NCBI GenBank assembly: GCA_004369045.1
Contig: ML213508.1
Coordinates: 354,532 to 418,531, forward strand
Source of the DNA: Heliocybe sulcata
Lineage: Eukaryota > Basidiomycota > Agaricomycetes > Gloeophyllales > Gloeophyllaceae
DNA: 64,000 bases
Direction: 5' to 3'
Both the position numbers and the translations under genes were made by a program. Position 1 is the stretch's first letter. Each line of letters begins with the position of its first letter. Shown here one piece after another: positions 12,501 to 23,716 of this stretch. The notes under the pieces are model-generated. The model did not search any database, was not told the DNA's origin, and saw nothing but the letters and a program-made list of their open reading frames with translations.

Positions 12501-13531
12501 CCAGGGCTGCCGCTCCACGAGCTATTCGCTTCTATCGCCATGAGATAATTACTAACACTCGAAAGGAAGCTTAGCAAGACTTACAATCCCCCCTCGCCCT
12601 TCCTCCGAAATCGCCAATGGAAGACAAAACCTGTAGCCTGGCATAGGTCCTTGTAGACTCAAGAATTGGTGGATGCGAGATAAGTCATATTGTGCTTAGA
12701 ATTAACCTCAGCAAAAGTGGCCCGTGCGAGCCATTCGGTCGCCAAAACGGATAGTATAAGCTTGGGACTTGGACTTGGTCATCGCTGCAGCAGTACGCGA
12801 GATCATATCGCTCAAGCGTACGCTTGGTTTACACCAGGATGGAAGGGGCGTCGTCACCTTTTATCGCCAAGAGAAGTATTGTAATCCGCAACTCCTTTGC
12901 CACCAGACCGTCTTCCATACTTCGCCCAGCACAGAGGCAATGCAATGAGGGCCCCAAAACACAAGTCGTATGAGCTCACTGGCAGAGATAGACAGACTAA
13001 CCAGGATATAAACAGAGGCAAATGGAGCGCCCTTGACTATATACTGTGAGCTCTCTGCTTGGCTTTCATCCTGAAATCGCCAGGTTGGAACGTCGGCATA
13101 AAACTCTGGCGATTTGACGATGAAAGCCAAGCTAGGGCGAGAGAGCGCTCTGTCCTCCAATGCCCGTGACGGCTATGGTGCCCTCGCCTTTCTTCATTAG
13201 CCACACAATAGAATAGTATAGCTCATGCGAATACAGCGGCAGATTATAACATAGGAAAGCTAAGTGTCTGAGCTGAAGGTAGAGGAGCAGAGGCATAACC
13301 ATGGTAATGTCTTTTCCACTTCAATTATTCATTACTGCTTATGGTATCCCACTTTCCTTATAGGTTTCTGACATCCTCTCTGCGCTCCGCGTCTACACTT
13401 CAAGCCCTCGGCATTGCACACGACGCCGCATATCTTTCCTTTCTGTCTCTGATGCTCTAGTCGCTTTGTCTATCTGATATAGTAGTCTGAAGCTGCTTTG
13501 CGAAGAAAGACTGGACCGACTTGCTGGCATC
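9502..13531. other. Gene-poor 4 kb stretch
   Basis: No complete gene is supported. Between 10400 and 11700 the plus strand shows short coding-like pieces separated by intron-like signals (for instance a frame with HEALQHHFDWKLFPDMP near 10685-10740, and ADDVLLALSDPACAFLVG near 11390-11445), but stops intervene and no family is recognised. It may be an eroded gene. The segment 12250-13531 holds the hairpin described separately and the PIG-F promoter. Confidence 0.4.
13057..13132. repeat. 27-bp inverted repeat, hairpin-forming
   Basis: Arms at 13057-13083 and 13106-13132 are inverted copies matching at 25 of 27 positions (arm begins GCTTGGCTTTCATC and ends AAATCGCCAG), with a 22-nt loop. Weaker similarity continues outside the arms (GAGC..TCTCT against AGAGAGCGCTC). 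It could be a foldback mobile-element remnant or the stem of a small-RNA precursor. Confidence 0.75.
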
Positions 13532-14864
13532 ATGTCCTCTCGGAAAGCCAAAGCACTGAGAGCCTCGGAGATACAGAAGAAAATCGAAGCGACGAAATTA
13601 TCGGAGACGCCCCCACCTGCAGAGGTACCTAATTTTGAGGCCCTCTCCTTCCCTTACGCGCCGTATACCGGTCTGGTCGGCATACACACCTCCCTCCTTG
13701 CCTTCACCGCGCTCTACCTCCCCCGCTCGAGCCTGCACATCCCCACAGCCCTCTACAACGCCTACTATCAAATCTCCGACCCCTATGACTCTACCGTCCT
13801 CTCCCAGCCTAAGAGCGACATCTCCGGGACCTCTATCATAGCTTCTCTTACCACGAGCCCGGTGCAGACACTGGCGTGGACAGTGGTCGGTGTCGCGGTA
13901 CTGCAGGCTTGGTGGGGAGGGTGGGTGAAGCAGTGGGCGCTGAGAGCAAGGGAGGATGGAAGTGAGGGAGAGAGGAAGGCGCAGAGGAGGGAGCTCGAGA
14001 AGGATAAGGTCGCGGTAAGCTTAAGCCTGCCTGTTCTGACCAAGCGACCTTGAACATTCATTTAACTATCGTGCTGGATTCTATATAGGATCTGAATCAG
14101 GCATTTCTAGCCACAGGAACTACCTCAGTACTGTTCTTCGCAACCCTCATACTGTTCGGAGCACCGCTGACGAGGTATGGACAGTCTTCCTACGAATAAT
14201 CGTAGGCTAACTCTTTCTTAAGCCACCTCGCCCACACCTACCTCCTCAGCCTCCTCCTATCCTTCCTGGCAGTCTTCCCACCCGCGTATACCCTCGGCGT
14301 CCCCATCTCCTTCACCTGGCCGTCTACATCCTTCCTCTCTCTGCCCCAACTGGACTCATCGCAGTCATCTTTCCTATTGAGACTATATTGGGTCCGTCTC
14401 TTCGCGGAGCTATCGTAAGTAACCTGCAGTAAGGGTGCCAGCTTGGACACGGTTGAATCTACTCCCCTGAAGGCCTCGCACACCATTGGAACGTGCGCTC
14501 GTCTACCCTGCAGTGGGCACCGCGTTAGGATGCTGGCTCGGCGCCATCCCCCTCGCCCTTGACTGGGACCGCAGTTGGCAGGTACGTCTCCTCCCCTGTT
14601 CCCTCGTCTTTAACTTATCACCACTACTCTATTCCTCATCCTACCCTCCACCCATCACCCTAACAACTGTATGCCCATACTTACCCTCAGGCCTGGCCCC
14701 TCCCACCGACCTACGGCGCTCTTCTCGGCTACGTCTCCGGCTCACTCGGCGCCATGATCGTCAGCGCCATTCAGTACTTTGCCGACATGAACAGGATGAA
14801 CGCGCAGGCTCGGCAGGAGAGGAAAGTCAAGGAGACGAACTCAAAGAAGAAGAAGAACAATTAG
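13532..14864 (+). CDS. gpi11: GPI ethanolamine phosphate transferase stabilising subunit PIG-F/Gpi11
   Basis: Five exons (13532-14014, 14089-14174, 14223-14414, 14473-14581, 14691-14864) give 347 residues in frame. The C-terminal part carries the PIG-F signature: RTPLERALVYPAVGT, then GCWLGAIPLALDWDRSWQ, then WPLPPTYGALLGY. Several hydrophobic helices precede it (about residues 50-70, 110-130, 165-185, 195-225), and the protein ends in a lysine-rich KKKKNN tail, compatible with an ER-retrieval type terminus. In the family the protein sits in the ER membrane and holds the ethanolamine-phosphate transferases Gpi13 and Gpi7/PIG-O and PIG-G, a late step in making GPI anchors. It is longer than animal PIG-F because of an N-terminal charged segment and the loop before the second exon. 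Confidence 0.9.
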
Positions 14865-15059
14865 ACTAGGGATAGTAATGCGACTTATTGGGATAGTATA
14901 TGGTATAATCTGCTATTTTACCTGGCGTCCATGGACTGTCTGGTGTCTGTTCCAGCTACTCGTCGTACAGATAGCATGGGATGGCATCAGGCCTTCCATG
15001 TGACTTTGTCTTGCGACCCAGACGAGCGACTCGGCACGAAGACCATGGTGAGGAACCTT

Positions 15060-15433
15060 CTCGAAGAACTTCCAAGCAGTCAGGGAAACTCCGCAAGCAG
15101 AGTGTGGATGACGGACGGTGCCACGTCCGAAGCTCCTCCCACGAGCAAACCTGGCAAACCGAAATCTAAGACCCACAAGCAGGCCTGTTCTGCCCTCGAA
15201 CAGCATCGACTTGGAGCATCTGTTGGAAGGGATGCGCGAAGGGAGCGAAATAGGTGCGATATCTTCGCAACTTGTGTACTTGCGGTGCTCACATCTCTCG
15301 CAGGTTATGAATGGCCGCGGACGCCTAGACAGGTCTCGAGTCGTATTTCAAGAAGCTGAAAAGGTTTGGGATTGATCCAACCCGAAAGGCAGGTGTAGAG
15401 AAAGGCAATGAAGAGACGCTGATCCCCAAGTGA
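15060..15433 (+). pseudogene. Decayed partial copy of the ZZZ3-like SANT gene
   Basis: This stretch resembles the 3' half of the SANT gene at 23717-24963, in the opposite orientation. Matching pieces are SKPGKPKSKTHKQACS against APGKPKPETYKQAWS, then LEHLLEGMREG against LERLLEEIPDG, then RTPRQVSSR, then YFKKLKRFGID against YFEKLKRFGID. The reading frame changes between pieces, the codons for the RWQKISK part of the SANT helix are missing, and 3 residues are lost before YFKKL. A recognisable copy of the parental intron is still present (about 15251-15303), so this is a DNA-level duplication and not a copy of a spliced transcript. It lies 196 bp behind PIG-F and ends at a TGA at 15431-15433. 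Confidence 0.75.
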
Positions 15434-16253
15434 GTACTAGGGACAGGACATGATTAAGATTCAGATGGGCCGGAAGGTTATATATCGTCCATCAAACATC
15501 TTCCGCAGCTGGGTACTTCTCCATTACGGTAGCTATATCTTATTTATATACGCACATGCATGTCCGGCATCCCCATTGTCAATAGTGTCAGCGTCTGCAG
15601 TTGTGTTCGGGTTATACGGAGAGCATGTCAGAACAGATCAGAACGTAGGATCAACCCGTGGGAAACGGTTGAATAGCCTTCGACAATACGCCCGTTGCGC
15701 CGCCACTCAAACGTGCAGGACACAACCACCACGACCCCTCTGACGACGTTACCTCTAGCTTGTTCCGAAACCTGTACTATCACTGTTACAATAGAGGGGA
15801 CTATCGATGCAAGCATCAAGAGCGCCGCCGCCGCAAGGTACTGCAATCGTGTTGGGATATGGAGTGGTACGACGCTGACGAGAAGGTCTGCAGGCAATCC
15901 ACCACCGTACACGTTTGTGAACCGGTTCTACCGGTCTAGCTTGAGGCCTGTCGTTATCGTCGGTGAGTGGTACCTGAGAATGGTCAAACACTGGCGGTAG
16001 GACGAGCTTACGAACATTCGGTCCAGTTGGCTTGTTATCCGGGATATGGACGCTAGTACAGTGAGTAATTCTATCTATGCCTTCAGTAACCGAATGTCGT
16101 ACTAAATGGCCTTTTAGAGCCGTATGCTTTGTTTCGTAGAGTGCCAGAATTTGGCCTGACTTCAGCTCCAGATAAGCCTGTTTAGAGAAGTCAGTACGGA
16201 CAAGTCTCGTGAGTGGCACTAGTGAGCGGTGGCTCGGGACTTTGCTCATACAG
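15434..16253. other. Unresolved stretch, possibly 5' exons of the tetraspan-like gene
   Basis: The next gene lacks a visible first membrane helix and start codon in its resolved exons, so its 5' exons should lie here. Candidate coding pieces are 15810-15960 (ending with PPPYTFVNRFYRSSLRP) and 16017-16065 (FGPVGLLSGIWTLV), but the frames did not join through acceptable splice sites. Nothing else is seen. Confidence 0.35.
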
Positions 16254-17332
16254 ATTTTCGCAGAGGGTTTTCCGAAACTCGGCGTCTTTGCTATCGCGCT
16301 GGGCGCGTTGTACATGACAGTTGCGGCTATTGAATTCTTTGGTGTGGGCGCCGCGGCTTTGGTGAGCGCCTCGCGATATTTTGGGCAACTGTTTCGCATT
16401 CTAACTGCCTGTGCGCATAGCAAAAAGCAGCGCTTGTCCGGATCTATTCCTTCCTCTCCATTGCCAGTGCACTCATCATAGTCGCGGGTGGCTTCCTCCT
16501 CGTTATCGTGCATTTCGTGAACAAGGTGAGTTTATTTTGCCATGATGTTAAGGGCTGTAGATTGGACAAATTGCTAGAATGAGATCATCAACGAGTGTAT
16601 CCAGCTATCGAAGGGCGACGAGGTAACCGTGGTAAGCGCCACAAGTGCAGTCTTCTGGACGGCCCCGCTGACGCTGGTGCTCAGAGATACGGAATTTGGG
16701 GTCCCGTCAGCAAGACGCAGCTGACAGAGGCCGAAGCTGAGGATTGTGAGTACCGCTGACTGTGAATTCCGTCTGTGCCGCTCACTACTTCTCCAGTCTG
16801 CCACAGCGCGTACTCACATGACTCCTGGGGCGACATCATTGCGCTCATAATTGAACTAGGCAGGTATAACTCACGTCTGTACCTATTACAGTTGCTCACA
16901 TATCACACTACAGTCCTCGCCGCGCTATTCTGCAGCATCGCCTTCGCGTACTACCGCCAACTTATGGACCCGACCTCAGCCGCCAACACGTCCCGTGCGC
17001 CTTCTAATCAGTTCCGCGGCGGCAACTACCCGCAGCACTACAACCCGCCGTACAACGCTTCTGTGCCCGATCTACCATATAACCAGCCATATGGACAATA
17101 TGCGCCCCCGCCAGGACCGCCGCCGAACGCCCCGCCGTACGACCATAATGCGCCGCCAGGATATGGCGTGGGCGACAGTAAGGTAGAGCTGGGGCCCGAG
17201 AAGGATGTTAAGGACGATCCGTTTGGGGACTTTGATGGCCCAAGTTTGGGTGAACGAAGGACAGGTAGCCCCGGGGAGGAGAGGGATGTAACCAGTAGGC
17301 CGAGGCCAGGGGAGAGGGAGACATTCAATTGA
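16254..17332 (+). CDS. Four-helix (tetraspan-like) membrane protein, 5' end unresolved
   Basis: Resolved exons are 16254-16361, 16421-16525, 16578-16631, 16685-16745, 16797-16859 and 16914-17332. They code a helix (FAIALGALYMTVAAIEFFG), a second helix (SFLSIASALIIVAGGFLLVI), a polar loop with two Cys residues (ECIQLSK and FCHSAYS), a last helix (ALIIELVLAALFCSIAFAYY) and a long Pro/Tyr/Asn-rich cytoplasmic tail of about 130 residues with repeated PPY-like and NPPYN motifs. The layout fits basidiomycete tetraspan proteins of the plasma membrane; the function is unknown. PPxY-rich tails of this type can bind WW-domain ubiquitin ligases. The junction before the last helix requires a GC-AG intron (16860-16913), unless that stretch is translated through without splicing. 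The first helix and the start codon were not found. Confidence 0.65.
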
Positions 17333-17728
17333 TGTTTGAGCGTGGATCTGATGACGGACTTGGATAGGTGATTTGTTGTCTCGAAACACATTGTATTGAT
17401 GCCCTCATACATACTACAGCACGGACAGGTATTTTAGTAGTTTACCTACTTGCGCGCATGCTTGTTCTCGGCGAGAATATGATTGCATTCTACAGTCTTA
17501 AACCCGCCGGGCAATTTCAGCTTGCTCTCTCCCTTATGCTCTCAGTCTCGCGCATGTCTTTCAGCATGACAACGACATCATCCTGGGTGGCAGGTATCTG
17601 TCAAGGAGGAACCTGCGCTCTGCTATTCCAAATGTTATTTCCAGGCTTTCCCATCGTCGCCGCGGTTGCACCGAGACCGCTCAAGATGGCTTTTCGGCCG
17701 TTGCAGACGGAGTCACCCTTTACCCGCC
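17333..17728. other. Intergenic region before the PHO13-like gene
   Basis: 396 bp hold the 3' end of the tetraspan-like gene and the promoter of the phosphatase gene. No further gene or clear TATA box is seen. Confidence 0.5.
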
Positions 17729-18919
17729 ATGACGCCCACCAGACTGTCCACGAAGGAGGACTATAAGACTCTTCTTGACAAGTATGACACATGGATGTTC
17801 GACTGCGATGGCGTGCTCTGGAACGGAGACCGCCTGGTGGATGGCGCCGTGAAGGTGCTTGAGATCCTTCGGACCCACAGTAAGTATTACTCGTACTCAT
17901 ACTCTAGGCAGATAGTAAAGCGTATATGTTCGCACAGAGAAGTCAGTACTCTTCGTGACGAACAATGCGACCAAGGCACGGCCCAGCTACAAGAAGAAGT
18001 TCGACAAGCTCGGGGTGGAGGCTCATGTCGTTCGTACCACCCGCACGTCAGGGGACTTTGCGGGATTTCATGAATAACAACCGTAGGATGAGATTTTCGG
18101 CTCGGCATACGCTGCTGCGGTGTATATATCCTCGGTGATGAAGTTGCCGAAGGACAAGAAGGTCTACGTCGTAGGCATGGAGGGTGTCGAGCAGGAACTC
18201 GCCGCGGAAGGGATATCGTACATCGGCGGAACTGTCAGTCTCTGCCACCGCTTTCTCTTCTGAACATAAATCTTATCTCATTTCCCGGTGTCAGGACCCA
18301 GCCGACCAAACGCTCAACTCGTTCTCCCTCTCCTCCTTCACCCGCGACCCCGCCGTCTCGGTTGTCCTGTGCGGCCTCGACACCGCGATCAACTATACCA
18401 AGCTCGCCAAGGCTTTCCAATACCTCCAGGATCCCTCTGTCACGTTCCTTGTCACCAACGACGACAGCACGTACCCGAGTGAGGGCGGGCTCCTGCCTGG
18501 GGCAGGGGCGGTCAGCGCTCCGCTCAAGACGGCTAGCGGTAGGGAGCCGCTGAGCATTGGGAAGCCGGCAAGCACGATGTTGGATTGTATCAAGGCCAAG
18601 TGAGGGGTTCTTTCTGTTGCGCTGGCGGAAGCTTGCCGCTGATGGATGGTGTAGACATGACTTCGATCCGAAGAGGACGATAATGGTCGGTGACCGGCTC
18701 AACACAGATATCTTGTTCGGTCAAAACGGCGGGCTCTCCACACTGTTGGTCCTTACCGGCGAGTCTATCCAAACTCGAGCCCGTATGACTCGCGGATCCT
18801 GACAGATGAATCAATAAACAGGCATTACTCATGTTGAGGATATCGAGGGTCCCAACGCATCAAGCATCATTCCCGAATATGTCACGAATTCCATCGGTGA
18901 CCTGCGCGTACTCGCATAG
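17729..18919 (+). CDS. PHO13: PHO13-type HAD phosphatase (phosphoglycolate/4-nitrophenyl phosphatase)
   Basis: Six exons (17729-17879, 17938-18029, 18087-18233, 18295-18599, 18655-18758, 18822-18919) give 298 residues. HAD motif I is [10 protein letters not shown] with both catalytic aspartates, motif II is LFVTNNATK, and motif IV is [13 protein letters not shown]. The cap of the class-II type lies between them, with [10 protein letters not shown] and SIGKPAS, whose Lys is motif III. The family is a cytosolic Mg-dependent phosphatase that clears toxic side products such as 2-phosphoglycolate, 4-phosphoerythronate and 2-phospholactate. Length fits the yeast enzyme (312). The last intron (18759-18821) begins with GC rather than GT: G|GCGAGT...AACAG|GC restores [11 protein letters not shown], the expected family reading, whereas no GT donor nearby does. 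Confidence 0.92.
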
Positions 18920-19948
18920 GTTTACAGGAGAGGACATGGGTATAAGGTGCATATTTCCATTAGTTCATTGGGACGGATAATAGAGCCTGTTAGAAGTTAA
19001 AGCAATGTAGATGAAATACAGACCAAAAATATAGACTGAGTAGACGGCGACATGTAATGACATGAAGACCTGCGGGGAATATCGACTAACACTGCTGGAA
19101 GGTCTCTCAAGACCGCAGGGCGGCCTTGCCACTCGTACAAATTATCGGGACGGTCACGACCCCAGCTCCGTACCGTCAGTACGACGGTTCTAACATTGTG
19201 TGGCAGTACAAGTCAGCAATCAGATCGTCCACTGATGTCAGATGGGACAACGAAAATTAAAGCACCGATGACTTGCTATCCCGCAAATCTAGAGCCTCCT
19301 GCCTGCCTGATTTTTCTTCTTTCTGCTGTTGTCCTTAACGCTGCTTTCACTCCGGATCCTCGCGCTTGTCCTGCTCATGTCGGCGAAGTATTGGACGGAC
19401 CTAACTGACCACGGCAGTTGCACCGGACGAAGGAGGCTTCCGATCTCGAGCAGACTCTGTAATTTTGTCACGCTCTTGAGTTTACGTCAGGGTAATCCAA
19501 TCAAGGCAATGACTGCGCTCACTTTGTACACTCTGTGAGAGGCCACATCGCCCTTGGATACAGGATGGACGAGGGACCCGTCTAGAAGGAGGGCAGGTGA
19601 GTCAGAGACGCTCCGTGGCACTATCTCTTTGTGTGCACTGAAGCATCTGTAGCATGCTGAGCAGCTGTGTGGTTCTAGGACAACCAAACTCATTGTGACA
19701 TACTGGATAGTATATTGCACGGCAGCACCTATTCATATAGACATTAAGTTCGTCTGCCCCGGAATCCTCGGACCGGAGGCTGCTAATGCAAGATGTTGGT
19801 GGTCATCCCCACAAATCATGCGATGATACGGTTGAATGACCGGAGGAACTGTGGGGAAACCAGTTAACATGGGCGGCGTAAATAAGCCAGTATGTGGACA
19901 TGATCATCTCGGCCTTTCCTACCGCTGCCAACTCCCTCAGACCGAGAC
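18920..19948. other. Intergenic region before beta-mannosidase
   Basis: About 1 kb without a supportable gene. Open frames are short and lack motifs. The right end is the beta-mannosidase promoter; no clear TATA box was identified. Confidence 0.5.
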
Positions 19949-22900
19949 ATGGCACTTGCTAAAGCCGCTCCGATCTTAGCGAATTGGAGATGGAAGGAAC
20001 GAAACCCAGCAGTCCCCGCCGTTACCCAAGACTTGGGGCAGGACAGCCAGGGACAGCGTACTGGTGACTCGGATCAAGAGGCTCTTTGGCTGCCTACGAC
20101 GCAGTTTCCTTCGGAAGTACATGTTGAACTGTTACGGTCGGGTCGGATACCGCATCCTTATATTGGCTTCAATGAGCACAAGGTGCAATGTGAGTTGACG
20201 ATGAATCATGCGAGAGCATAGGCACACGTACTCTGCAGGGGTCGGAGAGCGAGAGTGGCTGTACCGGAACACCATCACCATCAGCCCAGAGAACGGGCCT
20301 GAATTCGCTGAATTGGTCTTCGATGGACTGGATACATTCTGCGATGTATATCTTGTCAGTGGCACCTGGCTAACAGCTGCGCGGCTCTTGAACTATCTCA
20401 CATCTTAACAGAATGATAAATTAGTCCTCCAATCCGACAACCAGTTCCGCTCTTACCGAGTACCCATCACACTTGCTAATCTCCCAGAGTCTCGCGAGAT
20501 GACGGTACTGCTGCACTTCAAATCAGCAGGAATGATCGCCAAGGAGCTTGAAACAAAGTACGGCCGTGTAAAGGCAGGATCGACGAATCTGGGAGACCCC
20601 AGCCGAGTATATGTCAGGAAAGCTCAGTACGATTGGCGGTAAGCTCCTTAAACAAGACGGGTATTAAGCCCCTCTGACGCAGCGAACCTTCAGATGGGAC
20701 TGGGTTCGTGTTCTGAGTAGACTGAATTTGGCCCCGCTGATATGCGACATAGGGTCCGGAGCTAATGACATGTGGGCCATATCGTCTTATATCCCTTTTA
20801 ACATATACGACCAGGATATTTGAGCTGAACACGCACGCTATCGTCTCGGGTCCTCCGAACCTTTCCCCTGCATTAAGTGTGGACCTACGTCTCGATGGTA
20901 ACATAGCTGCCGCTGGAAGGATCACCGTAGCCTTGAAAGATATAGCGAGCGGGAAAGAGATACGTGCTGGAGACGTGATGCTCTGCACTTCCAATATCGT
21001 CGACGGGAAAGTTGAGGACGTTGTGAAATGGGATTTGCAGCCTACCGAGGTTGAGCTCTGGTGGCCAGTCGGGTACGGTGAGCAGAAGCTCTATAATGTT
21101 GAGATTGGACTACTCGACAGGGTCAGTGAGAGTTCACAACGAGAAGATAACTATCCGACTCACTAGCTATGATTACTGATTTCAGGACGGCCGCACTCTG
21201 GACCGAGCAGCCCAGAAAATCGGGTTTCGGCACGTCGAGTTGGTCCAGGAGCCTCTCAGCGAACCTGATCAGTACGGAACTGGAACCACATTCCTGTTTC
21301 AAGTGAACGGTGTTAGAATGTTCATGGGCGGTGAGTATGATACTTGAACGCCACCTACGAAGGCTGACTTTAAGCAGGTTCGAACTGGGTTCCCGCTGAT
21401 AACCTTCTGACGACAATCGCGCCCGAGAGGTATCGTGCTTGGCTTACATTCCTCCGTGATGGAAACCAGAACATGGTTCGTCTGTGGGGCGGAGGTGTCT
21501 ATGAGCCGGACATATTTTATGACACTTGTGATGGTGAGCACCATAAGGCCTCAGCCTCACCCGAGTCACCCGCCGTACTGATGTTGGTCACGCGAATAGA
21601 ACTTGGGATACTCGTTTGGCAGGATTTCCAATTCGCGTGCGGCGTCTATCCTGCGCACGACGAGTTCATTGCGAGCGTTAAAGCCGAAGCGGAGGATAAC
21701 GTGCGAAGGCTGAGGCACCATCCGTCAATGGCACTGTTCTGTGGTAATAATGAAGGTAGGCAGTTGGAAGCACAGCAGAGCTGTCATTAACGACCGGACT
21801 GTCTCAGACTATCAGCAGGTCCTTCAATGGGGCGGTGAGTATTCGAAGCGCTGTGATCAGATAGCCCTCACCTATAATTATGCAGGTATTTCGCAGCTTC
21901 CTGCGAGAAAGATATATGAAGAAATCCTGCCAAACGTCGTCTCCAGATTAACGGATCCTGAAATCCCATATCACCGAGGATCACCATACGGAGGCAAAGA
22001 CTGGGACACCGCTGATCCAACGGTTGGAGATGTCCATCAGTGGAACATATGGGCGGGCAAGGAGCTACCTTGGCAAGAGTACGATCACATGGGTGGCAGG
22101 TTCATCAGGTGAGTAGCGCTATCCAGGTAGTAAAGGGGACCATAGTTTACATTTGAGATTTACAGTGAGTTCGGGGTTCCTGCCATGCCAGACATGAGAA
22201 CGATCGACTATTGGATGGCCGGCGACGAGACGCAGCGTTTCACACAGTCGAAAGCCATGGCGCAACACTGCAAAGCGGGCAACTTCGAGCGTCGCTTCGC
22301 CATCCTGATGAACGAAAACTTCAGGTTGACAAGTGATTTCGAGACGTACGTCCTGGGCTTTCTGTGTGTGGTAGAGCGCACGTTTAGAAACTGTCCATGG
22401 CATCAGTCATGTGTATCACACCCAGGTTCTCCAGGCGGAGGCCATGGGCTTTGCGTATAGGTCCTGGCGGAGGGGCTGGAGAGGCCCAGGGAAGCAATAT
22501 GTAAGCACTCGTCGTTCTGCAAGGTTCGGAGCCTGGCTGAGGAGGGGGTATAGACTGCAGGCGCACTCGTATGGCAGCTGAATGACTCTTGGCCTGTCAC
22601 GTCGTGGGCCATAGCCGACTATTTTGTGAGCGTATTAACAGACAAGTATTGCACGGGGAGGACTCACTGAGCGCAGATGAGACCCAAGCCAAGCTACTAC
22701 ACCATTGCGAGAGAGTTGCGGCCGGTAACGGTTGGAGTAACCCGAACGGTAGGCCCCTACAAATTCCGCATTCATCGATCGAGGTTGAGTTGAGTGGATA
22801 TATGCCTGCAGGTCACGAAGAACAGAGCAAATGACCGACCGCGTCAAGTATGTTTGTTCAGTACAATCTTCAAAGTCTTATGTTTATGTCAAACCGTTAC

Positions 22901-23489
22901 CAAGTTCTATGAGTTCGGAGCTTTCCAATCAATCGCAGCCACGATCGAAGTCTGGGCGACGAACAGCACGCTGCGTGAAGTGCGCTGCCAGTTACATTTG
23001 CATTGCGTGGATCTAAAGTCGGATTGGACCTATGAGCACCAGCAGACGGTGACACTCGGCACCAATCGAACGACGGAGATATTATCCATGCCTTGCCCGT
23101 GCCCGCCCAGTCCTCTTAAGACTCAGGACGGGGACCTCGTGCCTACCACTTCCTCTTCGGTTGTTGTCAGCACGCGCTTGCTCAACATCGAAACGGGCGA
23201 GATATTGGCACGATACGCTGACTGGCCGCAACCATTCAAGCATGTGGACTTTCCCGACCCTGGCCTCAAAGCTGAGATCAATGGAGATCAAGTACGGATA
23301 ACCACGGAGAAGCCGGTGAAGGGTTTGGTGCTCAGCATCGAAGACCAAGGTGAAGCAGAGGACGTACGATGGAGTGACAACGCGTTGGATGTTATGCCAT
23401 ACGACGCACAGGACATCCATGTGCGAGGGCTGAACGGTAAAAGGATTCGTTTCAGGCATATGGGCACGGGAAAGGCAGGATTCCTTTGA
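19949..23489 (+). CDS. Beta-mannosidase, glycoside hydrolase family 2
   Basis: About a dozen exons read through a complete GH2 mannosidase. The N-terminal jelly-roll starts NWRWKERNP and continues REWLYRNTITI and VFDGLDTFCDVYLNDK. WDWGPELMTCGPYR and WWPVGYGEQKLY follow. The catalytic barrel has NWVPADNLL, MVRLWGGGVYEPD, WQDFQFACGVYP, CGNNE (acid/base Glu at 21752-21754) and SEFGVPAM (nucleophile Glu at 22167-22169, completed across an intron). WQLNDSWPVTSWA and RPKPSYYTIARELRP lie toward the end, before the C-terminal beta domains. There is no signal peptide at the chosen start, so this is the intracellular (B-type) enzyme that removes beta-1,4-mannose from oligosaccharides of mannan or N-glycan breakdown. 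All junctions examined restore conserved blocks, so the gene looks intact. Confidence 0.93.
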
Positions 23490-23716
23490 AACAAGCCGAG
23501 TTAGAAACAGTCCGCTTTTTGTTGAATGATGGTCATTAGCAACAATAGTTCATCGTCGGAGGCTTATCGACACATGTGCCTGTAGGACATAGACCGAGTC
23601 CTTCGCCAGCAGTGTCTTACTGCAGTGCAGTTAAATGTCTGCCTGGAATAAAACATCCCATAGTTGGCGTCAATAGTCTGACTATGATCATAACACGCAA
23701 TGTCTATCACTAACAA

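Noticed and set aside
13881-14061. Minus-strand frames opposite PIG-F exon 1
   Set aside because: Shadows of the PIG-F coding exon with no motif of their own.
15755-16513. 252-codon minus-strand open frame
   Set aside because: It overlaps the tetraspan-like exons, which have clear helices and splice sites on the plus strand. The minus frame has no motif.
19949-23489. Beta-mannosidase as a pseudogene, because raw frames are short and broken
   Set aside because: Short introns explain the breaks; all conserved GH2 blocks and both catalytic Glu are restored by splicing.
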